Assembly: GCA_037444685.1 (NCBI GenBank)
Contig: JBBILX010000001.1
Location: 62,001 to 126,000 of the forward strand
Length of the DNA stretch: 64,000 bases
Direction: 5' to 3'
DNA from: UBA964 sp037444685
Lineage (GTDB): Bacteria > Pseudomonadota > Gammaproteobacteria > Steroidobacterales > Steroidobacteraceae
Position numbers and translations under genes: made by a program. The notes under the pieces were generated by a model that saw nothing but the letters and a program-made list of their open reading frames with translations, searched no databases and had not been told where the DNA came from. The number at the start of each line of letters is the position of its first letter. Position 1 is the stretch's first letter. Positions 16,754-24,615 of the stretch are shown here, piece after piece.

Positions 16754-17842
16754 ATGAACCGCATCCTGCGCGCCCGAATCGACGCCGCGGCCCTGCGGCA
16801 CAACCTGCGTCGACTTCGCGCCGCAGCCCCCGCCTCGCGTGTCATGGCTGTCGTCAAGGCCAATGCCTATGGGCACGGGCTGGTGCCGACGGCGCTGGCG
16901 CTGGCCGAGGCCGACGCGTTCGCGGTCGCGCGACTCGACGAGGGGCTGCAGCTGCGCAGCGCCGGTGTGGGCCAGCCGGTGGTGCTGCTGGAAGGCGTGT
17001 TCAGCTCCGAGCAGCTCGCCGAGGCGGCGCGTCAGCGATTCGAACTCGTGGTTCACGACCCGCTGCAGCTCGCGCTGCTTGAAGCGCACAGCGGCCAGCA
17101 CCGCTTCACGCTCTGGCTCAAGGTCGACACCGGCATGAACCGGCTCGGCTTCCGTCCGGAGGAGCTGCCTCGCGCCTGGGAACGGCTGCGCAAACTCGCC
17201 GTGCCGGCGCTCGATATCAGGCTGCTGACGCACCTCGCGCGCGCCGACGAGCTCGATTGCGCGATGACTCGCGAGCAGGTGGCGCGGTTCCAGGCGCTGC
17301 TGCCGCCGGCCGGCTCTGGTGCTCCCGTGGTCACGAGCATCGGCAACTCCGCCGGCACGCTGGGGTGGCGCGAGGCGCGCGGCGACTGGGTGCGACCGGG
17401 ACTCGCGCTCTATGGCGTCTCGCCCTTTCCGGAGCAGGTCGGCGCGGACCTCGGCTTGCAGCCGGCGATGACGCTCGAGACGACGGTGATCGCGACCAGG
17501 CGGGTGCCCGCTGGCGAGACGGTCGGCTACGGCGGCGCGTGGCGCGCGCCGAGGGAGAGCCGGATCGCGATTCTCGCCGCCGGCTATGGCGATGGGGTGC
17601 CGCGGCACCTCGAGAGCGGGACCCCCGTCATGATCGGTGGACGGGCGCTGCCGCTGGTCGGGCGGGTATCGATGGACATGATCGCCGTGGATGTCACGGA
17701 GCTGCCGGGCGTCGAGGTGGGCGCAGCCGCGCAGCTCTGGGGCCCGGCGCTACCGGTCGAGCAGGTCGCGGCCCGCGCCGGGACGATTGCCTACGAGCTG
17801 CTCTGCGGCGTCAGTCAGCGGGTCCCGCTGGAGCTGATCTGA
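16754..17842 (+). CDS. alr: Alanine racemase
   Basis: PLP enzyme interconverting L- and D-alanine for peptidoglycan synthesis. 362 aa from the ATG at 16754, 8 bases after dnaB. The PLP lysine is in VMAVVKANAYGHGL near residue 36. The second catalytic residue, tyrosine, is in VGYGGAWRAP. LVGRVSMDMIAVDVT and the C-terminal AYELLCGVSQRVP are conserved. It ends 48 bases from the convergent FHA gene; the GC-rich gap has no clear T-tailed terminator. Confidence 0.97.
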   Translation: MNRILRARIDAAALRHNLRRLRAAAPASRVMAVVKANAYGHGLVPTALALAEADAFAVARLDEGLQLRSAGVGQPVVLLEGVFSSEQLAEAARQRFELVVHDPLQLALLEAHSGQHRFTLWLKVDTGMNRLGFRPEELPRAWERLRKLAVPALDIRLLTHLARADELDCAMTREQVARFQALLPPAGSGAPVVTSIGNSAGTLGWREARGDWVRPGLALYGVSPFPEQVGADLGLQPAMTLETTVIATRRVPAGETVGYGGAWRAPRESRIAILAAGYGDGVPRHLESGTPVMIGGRALPLVGRVSMDMIAVDVTELPGVEVGAAAQLWGPALPVEQVAARAGTIAYELLCGVSQRVPLELI

Positions 17843-17890
17843 CGCCGGCTGCGGGGCGGCCGCCCGCGCCGCGCCGTCCGACCGCACCGC

Positions 17891-18604
17891 TCAGGCCTGG
17901 AAGAACCCCATCTTGACGCCAGCGAGCTGGATCACGTCCTGATCCTTGAGCTTGTACGCCTGGGGGCCGATCGGAACGCCGTTGACGAGCGGATAGTCGC
18001 CGTCTCGCGCGCTCTCCACATGGACGATGTAGAAACTGTCACCGCGGCGCGTGATCGCGGCGACCTGTACGCCCGGACGTCCGAGTGTCGTCAGGGCCTT
18101 GGTCAGTTCGAGTTCGCGGCCGGCGAATTGACCGGACAGCACCTGGAGCCGTCCGGGCTTGAGTGCAAGCTGCGAGTCGGCGATGGCGCGGCGCGGGTCA
18201 GTGGCCGGCGGGCCGCTCGCGACGGTGTCGACCTTGGCCTCGGCCCGGCGGATCGATTCGACCGGACGCGCTGACGGCTGGATCACCATCGTCTTCTGGA
18301 ACTCGTCCTGCTGCTCGTCGTCCTCGACGAAGCGCAGCTGATGGTGGCCGACGGTGATGATGTCGCCGTGCTGCAGTGCGTGCTTCTTGATCAGCTTGCC
18401 GTTGACGTACGTGCCGTTGGTGCTGTTGAGATCTTCGAGGAACGAGTCGTTGAGGATATTGATGATCAGCGAGTGGTGGCCGCTGACCGCTGGATTGTCG
18501 ATACGGATGTCGTTGTCCGGGAGACGGCCGATCGTGTACCGCTCCCTGTTCATGTTGTACTCGGCCAGCGTCTGGCCATCGAGGCTCAATATGAGTCTAG
18601 CCAT
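17891..18604 (-). CDS. FHA domain protein
   Basis: Phosphothreonine-binding signalling protein, 237 aa. The first FHA domain (about residues 1-95) is canonical: YTIGRLPDNDIRIDNPAVSG, then SLIINILNDSFLEDLNSTNG and TYVNGK. A second, degenerate FHA-like domain covers about 155-237 (TLGRPGVQVAAITRR, then LVNGVPIG), with the usual Ser-x-x-His site replaced. It lies 21 bases after a PP2C phosphatase on the same strand, so the two form a phospho-signalling unit. No Ser/Thr kinase gene is in the window. The target is unknown. Confidence 0.88.
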   Translation of the reverse strand: MARLILSLDGQTLAEYNMNRERYTIGRLPDNDIRIDNPAVSGHHSLIINILNDSFLEDLNSTNGTYVNGKLIKKHALQHGDIITVGHHQLRFVEDDEQQDEFQKTMVIQPSARPVESIRRAEAKVDTVASGPPATDPRRAIADSQLALKPGRLQVLSGQFAGRELELTKALTTLGRPGVQVAAITRRGDSFYIVHVESARDGDYPLVNGVPIGPQAYKLKDQDVIQLAGVKMGFFQA

Positions 18605-18625
18605 GTATCCGCCCCACGCGTCGGA

Positions 18626-19450
18626 CTAGCTGAACCAGCGCAAGACCCTGTCGACGAGACCGCGCCGCGCCGGGAACGACTCGAGCACCTGCGCGAGCAC
18701 GACCGACACGTTGTCTCGGCCTCCGTTGTCGTTGGCCAGTTGTATCAGTTGCTTGGCGACCGTCGCTAGGTTATCAGCAAACGTATTGATCGTTAAGTGA
18801 ATGTCCGCGTCCTCGACCATGTCGGACAGACCGTCGGAGCACAGCAGGTAACGATCGCCCCTGTGCACCTCGTGCTCGCTGATCTCGACCTCCACGGTCG
18901 GCTCGACGCCGAGGGCCCGTGTCACATAATTCTTGTTGGCGGCCCGCTGCGCCTCCTCGGCCGAGTAGAAACCGCGGTCGACGAGTTCCTGCAGCAGCGA
19001 GTGATCCAGCGTGACCCGCTCGAGGCGATCGCCGCGCAGGCGGTAGATCCGTGAGTCGCCGACGTGGGCGAGCGTGACCTTGTTGTCATGGAACAGCGCA
19101 CCGACCACCGTCGTACCCATCCCCTCGCACTGCGGCTGCGTCTTGGCGGTCTGGAAGATGATCTTGTTGGCTCGCTGTATCGCGTCGCGCAGCACGATGC
19201 TGCGGCGGGTCAGGCCGGTGCTCGGGTCGATCGCCGTCAGATCCTCGCGCTCCACGCCCTCGCGCACGAGGTTCATGATCGTCTTGACGGCGATGCCGCT
19301 GGCCACCTCGCCGGCGTTGTAGCCGCCCATGCCGTCAGCGAGCACGAGCAGCCCGATTTCGCCGTCGAGCGCGATCGTGTCCTCATTATGCTCGCGAACC
19401 CGGCCTGTGTGCGTCTCGCCGACGCACTTGAGCTTGCCACGCAGGCTCAT
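18626..19450 (-). CDS. PP2C-type protein Ser/Thr phosphatase (Stp-like)
   Basis: Mn/Mg-dependent soluble protein phosphatase, 274 aa from the ATG at 19450. The PP2C motifs appear in order: TGRVREHNEDT, LLVLADGMGGYNAGEVASG, LAHVGDSRIYRLRGD, DHSLLQELVDRG, RYLLCSDGLSDMVED and ANDNGGRDNVSVVL, with the metal-binding aspartates intact. It presumably reverses threonine phosphorylation read by the downstream FHA protein. A perfect CRP-type palindrome lies 41 bases before its start. No membrane segment is present. Confidence 0.93.
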   Translation of the reverse strand: MSLRGKLKCVGETHTGRVREHNEDTIALDGEIGLLVLADGMGGYNAGEVASGIAVKTIMNLVREGVEREDLTAIDPSTGLTRRSIVLRDAIQRANKIIFQTAKTQPQCEGMGTTVVGALFHDNKVTLAHVGDSRIYRLRGDRLERVTLDHSLLQELVDRGFYSAEEAQRAANKNYVTRALGVEPTVEVEISEHEVHRGDRYLLCSDGLSDMVEDADIHLTINTFADNLATVAKQLIQLANDNGGRDNVSVVLAQVLESFPARRGLVDRVLRWFS

Positions 19451-19490
19451 GCGCGGCCGTCCGCGAGGGCCGGTTGCGGCAGGGGATCGA

Positions 19491-19506
19491 TGTGACGCGC
19501 GTCACA
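19491..19506. promoter_or_regulatory. CRP/Clp-type palindrome
   Basis: TGTGACGCGCGTCACA is a perfect 16-bp palindrome matching the full TGTGA-N6-TCACA core of CRP-family sites. It lies 41-56 bases before the PP2C start codon and about 265 before radA. Position fits regulation of the PP2C-FHA operon by a CRP or Clp-like protein (cAMP or cyclic-di-GMP responsive); this is inference. Confidence 0.55.
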
Positions 19507-19737
19507 GACGAGCGGCCGGGCGATGGCCCGGGGCGGGCCGGTCCGCGAGCTCCCGAAGCTCCGGATGAGGGCGGCCCTGTGCAGCGAATGACTCAAGACA
19601 TTGACCCTGAAGCCCACCGATTCTGGCCGGCGGTGCCAGTCGCAACGCTAGCACCCCGCCAAGCGGCGCCGCGCGTCGGCGGTCACAATTTGGCCCGCCA
19701 TGGCGATGGACGCCGGACCTCGGGCCGTGGCTGCGCA

Positions 19738-19746
19738 TGCTAGCAT
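19738..19746 (+). promoter_or_regulatory. Extended -10 promoter of radA
   Basis: TGCTAGCAT is an extended -10 (TG-n-TAGCAT), 25 bases before the radA ATG. It sits in the perfect palindrome ATGCTAGCAT (19737-19746). No good -35 is seen. Confidence 0.4.
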
Positions 19747-19771
19747 CGGTTCGGCGTTTTTGAGCGGCTGC

Positions 19772-21118
19772 ATGGCACGTCCCACCACCGTCTTCGTCTG
19801 CAGCGCCTGCGGCGCCGAGTCGCCAAAGTGGCAGGGGCAGTGTGCGCAGTGCGGCGAGTGGAATACGCTCGAGGCGACGACTCGGCGGTCGGCCCCCGGA
19901 AGCGCGGCGCGCTCCCGCGTGTCGTCCCGGCAAGCCTGTCCGCTCGATGCGGCGGCCGAACCTTCGCGGCTGACGACCGGGCACGTGGAGTTCGATCGGG
20001 CGCTGGGCGGCGGGCTCGTGCCGGGCAGCGTCACGCTGCTCGGCGGCGACCCGGGGATCGGCAAGTCGACGCTGCTGCTGCAGGTGGCTGCCGCCGTGGC
20101 GCGCGCCCATCCAGTGGTCTACGCCAGCGGCGAAGAGTCGGCAGCGCAGGTGTCGATGCGCGCCAGGCGGCTGAACGTCACGGGCCCGGCGCTGCATGTG
20201 CTCGCCGAGACCGATTTGCAGTCCATCGTCGAGACGGGTGGGCAGGCGAGGGCTGCGTTGCTTATCGTGGACTCGATCCAGACCGTGCAGTCGGCGGCGG
20301 TCGGCGCTAGCGCCGGGGGCGTCGCACAGCTGCGCGAATGCGCCGCCGAGCTCGTCCGCTTTGCCAAGGGCAGCGGCACGGCCGTCGTGATCGTCGGGCA
20401 CGTGACGAAGGAGGGCGCCATCGCCGGTCCGCGCGTGCTCGAGCATCTCGTCGATACCGTTCTCTATTTCGAGAGCGACGCAGGCTCGCGCTTCCGCATC
20501 GTCCGCGCGACCAAGAATCGCTTTGGCGCCGTCAATGAGCTCGCGTTCTTCGCGATGACCGAGGGCGGGCTGCGCGAGGTCAGCAATCCTGGGGCGATCT
20601 TCCTGGCCCGTCCCGAGCGGATCGCACCGGGCAGCGTGGTCATGGTCATGCGCGACGGCAATCGGCCGCTGCTGATCGAGATTCAGGCGCTGGCCGACCC
20701 GATGCGCTTCGGCAATCCGCGGCGTGTGGCGCAAGGTCTGGACGCCGGTCGCGTCTCGATGCTGCTTGCGGTGTTGCACCGGCACGGAGGGCTGTCCGTG
20801 CAGGAGTGCGATGTGTTCGTCAACGTGGTGGGCGGTATCGAGATTGGGGAGACGGCGGCGGACCTGCCGCTGCTGCTGGCACTGGTCTCCAGCCTGCGCG
20901 ATCGCGCCATCGAGCGCGATCTCGTCGCTTTCGGTGAACTCGGCTTGACGGGCGAGATCCGTCCGGTCGCATACGGCGAAGAGCGGCTGCGGGAGGCCGC
21001 CAAGCAGGGTTTCCGGCGCGCCGTGGTTCCGCGCGACAACGTACCGCGACGACCGATCGAGGGGCTCGAGATCCGCGGCGTGAGCCGGCTTGCCGAGGCG
21101 CTCGACGCGCTCGGCTGA
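19772..21118 (+). CDS. radA: DNA repair protein RadA
   Basis: RecA-like ATPase that processes recombination intermediates by driving branch migration. 448 aa from the ATG at 19772 (MARPTTVFVCSACG); a start 24 codons earlier has no support. The zinc finger is C10, C13, C24, C27. Walker A is GGDPGIGKSTLLLQ, the RadA-specific motif is KNRFGAVNEL, and the C-terminal Lon-like domain contains VGGIEIGETAADLPLLLAL. It is upstream of ffh by 30 bases. Confidence 0.97.
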   Translation: MARPTTVFVCSACGAESPKWQGQCAQCGEWNTLEATTRRSAPGSAARSRVSSRQACPLDAAAEPSRLTTGHVEFDRALGGGLVPGSVTLLGGDPGIGKSTLLLQVAAAVARAHPVVYASGEESAAQVSMRARRLNVTGPALHVLAETDLQSIVETGGQARAALLIVDSIQTVQSAAVGASAGGVAQLRECAAELVRFAKGSGTAVVIVGHVTKEGAIAGPRVLEHLVDTVLYFESDAGSRFRIVRATKNRFGAVNELAFFAMTEGGLREVSNPGAIFLARPERIAPGSVVMVMRDGNRPLLIEIQALADPMRFGNPRRVAQGLDAGRVSMLLAVLHRHGGLSVQECDVFVNVVGGIEIGETAADLPLLLALVSSLRDRAIERDLVAFGELGLTGEIRPVAYGEERLREAAKQGFRRAVVPRDNVPRRPIEGLEIRGVSRLAEALDALG

Positions 21119-21136
21119 GAGGCTCGAGCGGCGCCG

Positions 21137-21142
21137 TATAAT
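21137..21142 (+). promoter_or_regulatory. -10 element of ffh, leaderless arrangement
   Basis: A perfect TATAAT lies 6 bases before the ffh ATG with no Shine-Dalgarno between, so transcription would start at or next to the A of the start codon. No convincing -35 is present 16-18 bases upstream. Confidence 0.5.
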
Positions 21143-21148
21143 CGCGGC

Positions 21149-22510
21149 ATGTTCGAGACCCTGAGCCAGCGCCTGTCGCGCACGGTCCAGACCCTGACCG
21201 GCAAGGGCCGGATCACCGAGGACAACATCGGCGAGACCTTGCGCGAGGTGCGGATGGCGCTGCTCGAGGCAGACGTCGCACTGCCGGTGGTCAAGTCCTT
21301 CATCGAGGCAGTGCGCCAGAAGGCGCTCGGCGCCGAGGTGCAGGCCAGCCTGACGCCCGGCCAGGTCTTCGTGGGCATTCTGCACCGCGAACTCGTCGCG
21401 CTGATGGGCGGCGCGCGGAGCGGATTCGAGCTGCGCGCCCAGCCGCCTTACGTGGTGCTGCTGGCCGGCCTGCAGGGTGCCGGCAAGACCACGACGGCGG
21501 CCAAGCTCGCCCGCTGGCTGATCTCGTCGAAGAAGAAACGGGTGCTGCTCGTCAGCACCGACGTGCGCCGCCCGGCGGCGATCCTGCAGCTCAAACGCCT
21601 CGCCGAGCAGGTCGGCGCCGACTTCTTCGAGGCGACGGCTGGTGCGCCGCCAGCGACGATCGCGCGCGAGGCGCTCGCGCGCGCCCGAAGCGGTGTCTAC
21701 GACGTGCTGATCGTCGACACGGCCGGCCGCCTGCACGTCGATGACGAGCTGATGCAGGAAGTGCGCGAGATCGACATCGTCGTCGCGGCCCACGAGCGGC
21801 TGTTCGTCGTCGACGCGATGGCCGGTCAGGATGCGCTGCATGCGGCGCGCGCCTTTGGCGCCGCGCTCGATCTGACGGGCATCATCCTGACCAAGGCCGA
21901 CGGCGATGCGCGCGGCGGTGCCGCGCTCTCGGTGCGCCAGGTGACGGGCAAACCGATCGTCTTCCTCGGCGTCGGCGAGAAAACCGACGCCTTGCAGCCG
22001 TTCGACCCGGAGCGCATGGCCAGCAGGATCCTCGGCATGGGCGACGTGGTCGCGCTGGTCGAGCACGTGCAGGGTCAGGTCGACCAGGCCGAGGCCGAGA
22101 GGCTGGCGAGGAAGGTCGTCGGAGGTGGCGGCTTCAACCTCGAGGACCTGCGCATGCAGTTGCAGCAACTGCAGCGAATGGGGGGGCTCGGTGCGCTCGC
22201 CGACAAGCTGCCCGCCCAGCTGACCCGCGGAGCCGCGCCGACCGAGGAGGCCGACCGACAGGTGCGTCGGCAGCTCGCGATCATCGATTCGATGACAGTC
22301 CGCGAACGGCGACGCCCGGAGATTCTCGACGGGTCGCGGCGACGCCGGATCGCCGCCGGTGCCGGGGTGCGGGTGCAGGATGTCAACCGCCTGATGAAGC
22401 AGTTCGGCGAGATGCAGCGCATGATGAAGAGCATGAAGGGCGGCAAGTTGCGACGGATGCTCGGGGTGCTCAAAGGCGGCGCACTGCCGCCGTTTCCGGG
22501 CGCTCGCTGA
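21149..22510 (+). CDS. ffh: Signal recognition particle GTPase Ffh
   Basis: Protein subunit of the SRP, delivering membrane proteins to FtsY; it binds the 4.5S RNA encoded at 52426-52538. 453 aa. The N domain starts MFETLSQRLSRTVQTLTGKG. The G domain has LLAGLQGAGKTTTAAKLA, the insertion-box and DVRRPAAILQL region, DVLIVDTAGRLHVD, and TKADGDARGGAALS. The methionine-rich M domain ends with RMMKSMKGGKLRRML. It is followed by rpsP. Confidence 0.98.
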   Translation: MFETLSQRLSRTVQTLTGKGRITEDNIGETLREVRMALLEADVALPVVKSFIEAVRQKALGAEVQASLTPGQVFVGILHRELVALMGGARSGFELRAQPPYVVLLAGLQGAGKTTTAAKLARWLISSKKKRVLLVSTDVRRPAAILQLKRLAEQVGADFFEATAGAPPATIAREALARARSGVYDVLIVDTAGRLHVDDELMQEVREIDIVVAAHERLFVVDAMAGQDALHAARAFGAALDLTGIILTKADGDARGGAALSVRQVTGKPIVFLGVGEKTDALQPFDPERMASRILGMGDVVALVEHVQGQVDQAEAERLARKVVGGGGFNLEDLRMQLQQLQRMGGLGALADKLPAQLTRGAAPTEEADRQVRRQLAIIDSMTVRERRRPEILDGSRRRRIAAGAGVRVQDVNRLMKQFGEMQRMMKSMKGGKLRRMLGVLKGGALPPFPGAR

Positions 22511-22644
22511 CGCACCGCATCCCGCCGCGCGGCGCCGCCGGCGCCCCCTTCCAACAAGTCCCTGATTTCTGTAGACTCCGCGCTCTTTTTTGGACGGGCC
22601 TGCGGATGGCGGTCCGGCCACCCATTCGGAGAGCGGCAAGAACC

Positions 22645-22914
22645 ATGGTGACGATTCGTTTGACCCGGCGCGGCGCGAAGAACACGCCCTTCTATCACGT
22701 CGTGGTGACGGACAGTCGCAAGCGACAGGGAGGCATGAGCCTCGAGAACGTCGGCTTTTTCAATCCCGCGGCGCGCAAGGGCGCTGAACGGCTCAAGCTC
22801 GACCTCGATCGCATCGACTACTGGATCGGCAAGGGGGCGCAGCAGTCGGATCGCGTGCGCAGTCTCGTCGCGGGCTATCGCAAGCAGGTCGCGGCGCCGG
22901 CCGTGTCGGCCTGA
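22645..22914 (+). CDS. rpsP: 30S ribosomal protein S16
   Basis: Assembly protein of the small subunit. 89 aa from the ATG at 22645 (MVTIRLTRRGAKNTPFYHVV); an ATG at 22606 would add 13 non-conserved residues. The core VTDSRKRQGG and LENVGFFNP is typical. It heads rpsP-rimM-trmD-rplS. A -10-like TAGACT at 22572-22577 with a weak -35 would give a leader of about 65 bases. The GGCGCC-GCC-GGCGCC hairpin at about 22531-22545 follows ffh but lacks a T tract. Confidence 0.97.
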   Translation: MVTIRLTRRGAKNTPFYHVVVTDSRKRQGGMSLENVGFFNPAARKGAERLKLDLDRIDYWIGKGAQQSDRVRSLVAGYRKQVAAPAVSA

Positions 22915-22951
22915 GCCGCGAGCCACGGGCACGGGAGGCGAAAGCTCCGCG

Positions 22952-23455
22952 GTGGCAGCGGAGCGGGTGGAAATCGGGCGTCTAGGGCGCCCCTTCGGGG
23001 TGCGGGGCTGGATCCACGTCGAATCGTGGTGCGAGCCGCCAGAGCGGATCCTCGGCTACTCGCCCTGGCTCGTCGTGCGCTCGGGCGCCCCGGCGCTCTC
23101 GACGCGGGTGCTCGAGGGGCGGCGCCACGGCGAAGGAATCGTGGCCCGGCTCGACGGCATCACCGGGCGCGACGCGGCGGCGGCGCTGACCGGCGCGACG
23201 ATCGAGATCGAGCGGGCGCGGTTGCCTCCGGCCGAGGCGGGCACGTACTACCGCGTGGACCTGATCGGCTGCCGGGTGGTGAACGAGCAGGATGTCGAGC
23301 TCGGCATCGTCGACCACTTCGTCGACGCGCCGGGCGGAGCGGTGATGGTGGTGTGCGGCGAGCGGGAGCACTGGCTACCGGCCGCGGCGCCCCATCTCCG
23401 CGAGGTCGATCTGGTCGAGCGACGGATCCGGGTGCACTGGCCGGCGGACTTTTAG
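22952..23455 (+). CDS. rimM: 16S rRNA processing protein RimM
   Basis: Maturation factor for the 30S head, binding S19. 167 aa from a GTG at 22952, with GGGAGG rather far (about 13 bases) upstream. The N-terminal barrel begins VEIGRLGRPFGVRGWIHVES. The C-terminal PRC-barrel has YYRVDLIGCRVVNEQDVELG and VMVVCGEREHWLPAAAPHL. It is 4 bases before trmD. The usual operon order is kept. Confidence 0.95.
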   Translation: MAAERVEIGRLGRPFGVRGWIHVESWCEPPERILGYSPWLVVRSGAPALSTRVLEGRRHGEGIVARLDGITGRDAAAALTGATIEIERARLPPAEAGTYYRVDLIGCRVVNEQDVELGIVDHFVDAPGGAVMVVCGEREHWLPAAAPHLREVDLVERRIRVHWPADF

Positions 23456-23459
23456 ACGG

Positions 23460-24260
23460 ATGCTGCGGATCGAGGTCGTCACGCTGTTCCCCGAGATGCT
23501 GCGACATGCGCTCGGTTTCGGCGTGCTCGGGCGTGCCCTCGAGCGAGGCCTCGTCACGGTCGGCACGGAGGATCCGCGTCGGTATGCGAGCGGGCCGCAT
23601 CGGAGCGTCGACGGTCGTCCGTACGGAGGCGGTCCCGGCATGGTTGGCATGCCCGGTCCGTGGAGCGCGGCGATCGACGCGGCGGCGAGCAGGCTCGCGG
23701 CTGGCGCGGGACGACCGGTGGGACCGGGTGCCGGAGCGCTGCCGAGGGTCTATCTCTCGGCGCAGGGTGTACGATTTGGCCAGGCGACGGCGCGTGAATT
23801 CGCATCCGGCGCCGGGTTCGTGCTGGTCGCGGGCCGGTACGAGGGGCTCGACGAGCGCGTGCTCGAGTCGCGCATCGACAGGGAGATCTCGCTCGGGGAT
23901 TTCGTGCTGTCGGGCGGCGAGTTCGCGGCGCTCGCGGTCATCGATGCCGTGGTGCGGCTGCTGCCCGGAGCGCTCGGCGACGAGCGCTCGGGCCAGCAGG
24001 AGTCCTTCGCGGAGGGGCTGCTCGACTGGCCGCACTACACCCGGCCCGTGGAGTGGGAAGGGCGATGTGTGCCCGAGGTGCTGCAGGGCGGCCACCACGC
24101 GCAGATCGCGCGCTGGAGGCGCAAGCAGGCGCTCGGGCGAACGTGGCTGCGCAGGCCCGACCTGATCGCAGCGCTCGAAGAACGTGGCGGGCTCGATCGC
24201 GAGTCGCGCTCGCTGTTGGATGAGTTTCTCGCGGAGCGAGAGGTGGAGAAAAATGGCTAA
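23460..24260 (+). CDS. trmD: tRNA (guanine-37-N1)-methyltransferase TrmD
   Basis: SPOUT-class enzyme making m1G37, which prevents frameshifting. 266 aa. It starts LRIEVVTLFPEML. The substrate loop is RPYGGGPGMVGMPGPW. The knot and cofactor site are VLVAGRYEGLDERV and ISLGDFVLSGGEFAALAVID. The C-terminal domain has LDWPHYTRPVEWEG and EVLQGGHHAQIARWRR. It overlaps rplS by 8 bases. Confidence 0.97.
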   Translation: MLRIEVVTLFPEMLRHALGFGVLGRALERGLVTVGTEDPRRYASGPHRSVDGRPYGGGPGMVGMPGPWSAAIDAAASRLAAGAGRPVGPGAGALPRVYLSAQGVRFGQATAREFASGAGFVLVAGRYEGLDERVLESRIDREISLGDFVLSGGEFAALAVIDAVVRLLPGALGDERSGQQESFAEGLLDWPHYTRPVEWEGRCVPEVLQGGHHAQIARWRRKQALGRTWLRRPDLIAALEERGGLDRESRSLLDEFLAEREVEKNG

Positions 24261-24597
24261 CCTGATTGCCCAGATCGAAAGCGCGCGCGCGACGCGACAG
24301 CTGCCCGACTTCAAGCCCGGCGACACCGTCGTCGTCAACGTCAAGGTCGTCGAAGGCGACCGCGAGCGGCTGCAGGCCTTCGAAGGCATCGTCATCGCGA
24401 AGAGCAATCGCGGCCTCAACTCGTCGTTCACCGTGCGTAAGATCTCGCACGGAGAGGGCGTCGAGCGCACCTTCCAGGCGCACAGCCCGCTGATCGCCGA
24501 CGTGCAGATCAAGCGTCGCGGCAGCGTCCGTCGCGCCAAGCTCTACTACCTGCGCGAGCTGTCGGGCAAGGCGGCGCGCATCGAAGAGAAGCTCTAA
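24253..24597 (+). CDS. rplS: 50S ribosomal protein L19
   Basis: Large-subunit protein at the subunit interface. 114 aa from the ATG at 24253, with GAGGTGGAG upstream inside trmD; it overlaps the trmD stop. The core is RQLPDFKPGDTVVVNVKVVE, then GIVIAKSNRGLNSSFTVRKI and VKRRGSVRRAKLYYLRELSG (this copy reads QIKRRGS). Last gene of the operon; sppA follows 18 bases later. Confidence 0.98.
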   Translation: MANLIAQIESARATRQLPDFKPGDTVVVNVKVVEGDRERLQAFEGIVIAKSNRGLNSSFTVRKISHGEGVERTFQAHSPLIADVQIKRRGSVRRAKLYYLRELSGKAARIEEKL

Positions 24598-24615
24598 GCC
24601 GCGTCTCGCCCGGTC

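Larger units (their letters stand above)
19451..19771. other. Divergent intergenic region, PP2C / radA
   Basis: About 320 bases without a supported gene. It contains a CRP/Clp-type palindrome (19491-19506) nearer the PP2C gene and an extended -10 element (19738-19746) nearer radA. Nothing else is clear; the large reverse-strand open frame beginning here is a shadow of radA/ffh. Confidence 0.6.

Noticed and set aside
22531..22545. GGCGCC-GCC-GGCGCC hairpin after ffh as a terminator
   Set aside because: No T tract follows; in sequence this GC-rich such hairpins are common, so termination cannot be claimed.
19502..22639. Very long reverse-strand open frame (over 1000 codons)
   Set aside because: It is antisense to radA and ffh, both unmistakable. 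Its translation is His/Arg/Asp-rich with no motif, as expected for a shadow in GC-rich DNA.
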